Below are positions 63,846-64,000 of a stretch of DNA of 64,000 nucleotides, piece after piece. The stretch lies in contig NZ_CP131601.1 of NCBI RefSeq assembly GCF_030685535.1, forward strand, positions 1,798,001 through 1,862,000, given 5' to 3'. Position numbers and translations under genes: made by a program. Every line of letters begins with the position of its first letter. Position 1 is the stretch's first letter. A model generated the notes under the pieces. The model was not told the origin of the DNA, did not search any database, and saw nothing but the letters and a program-made list of their open reading frames with translations. This DNA comes from Photobacterium leiognathi. Lineage in GTDB: Bacteria; Pseudomonadota; Gammaproteobacteria; Enterobacterales; Vibrionaceae.

Positions 63846-64000
63846 AACGACGCACACTTTTAAAAACATCTTTGCTGACGATCACATTAGGATTGAGTAG
63901 CTTTTCATACGCCAATGCAGATACCAACACAAAAAAATCATCAGTGCTGGCGCATCAATTACACAAATCATTAACGCTTTAAACGCGCAAGATCAGATAG
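63842..64000 (+). pseudogene. hutB: Heme ABC transporter periplasmic protein HutB, frame-broken and truncated by window end
   Basis: ATG overlaps the exbD stop. The first ~31 codons give a signal peptide (MKRRTLLKTSLLTITLGLSS...) to ADTNTK. Then the frame meets TAA near 63980. One frame over, directly after the A7 run (63931-63937), the text continues as IISAGASITQIINALNAQDQI, the expected HutB/HmuT start of mature protein (IISAG....E/QII..L). Restoring the frame needs one extra A or a -1 shift on A-AAA-AAA. The mature protein would bind heme in the periplasm for HutCD. The window ends inside the gene. Confidence 0.8.

Noticed and set aside
1..64000. CRISPR array, prophage, rRNA or tRNA genes
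   Set aside because: No regularly spaced repeats, phage genes or tRNA-like cloverleafs were noticed on reading; I cannot exclude a missed tRNA without a scan.

Overview
The window reads as chromosomal DNA of a marine gammaproteobacterium of the family Vibrionaceae, most likely Photobacterium. The evidence is AT-rich intergenic DNA, Vibrionaceae-specific pairs (fadL-volA, hutWXZ opposite tonB-exbBD, PanP aspartate decarboxylase, DUF2860 protein) and a dispersed repeat with TATACCCAA-type ends. Species cannot be fixed from sequence alone. Several genes carry an in-frame stop or a frameshift (torA, fadL, hutB and a small gene at 31.6 kb), so the strain is either undergoing gene decay or the sequence contains point and homopolymer errors.

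Layout. 0-21.7 kb is mostly housekeeping and stand-alone genes: zntB end, terB, hrpB, a mycobacterial-type menB, maeA, sanA, a Fur-controlled TonB-dependent receptor, rplY, polB, yciU, emrD, ribA, a prolyl aminopeptidase and a CSS/EAL c-di-GMP phosphodiesterase. 21.7-25.4 kb holds the most striking element: a convincing fluoride (crcB-type) riboswitch in a long leader ahead of a NifU/IscU-like gene and a GGGtGRT-family gene, followed by a manganese-type family II pyrophosphatase behind a perfect inverted repeat. 26-35 kb holds lipid and envelope genes (frameshifted fadL, volA, patatin), the tiny YnhF-like membrane protein, DUF2860 and panP.

35.6-57.2 kb is an anaerobic respiration region: torR, torC-torA-torD (TMAO respiration, torA with an in-frame UGA), then hyaABCD with a very divergent HypF-like protein on the plus strand, and hypBCDEA converging on the minus strand. 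Between hya and hyp lie a kinase-like gene, an acetyltransferase, and an eptA lipid A phosphoethanolamine transferase with its own two-component system, closed by a 270-bp terminal-inverted-repeat element. Near-consensus FNR boxes lie upstream of hyaA and in a gene-free stretch near torR. Together these genes would oxidise H2 at the periplasmic face, pass electrons to menaquinone (MenB helps make it) and on through TorC to TorA.

57.5-64 kb holds an exported helical protein, a small membrane protein, and the heme-iron locus: hutWXZ (heme handling and breakdown) divergent from tonB-exbB-exbD-hutB, with a Fur-like box between them. The window ends inside hutB, which is out of frame after a run of seven A residues.
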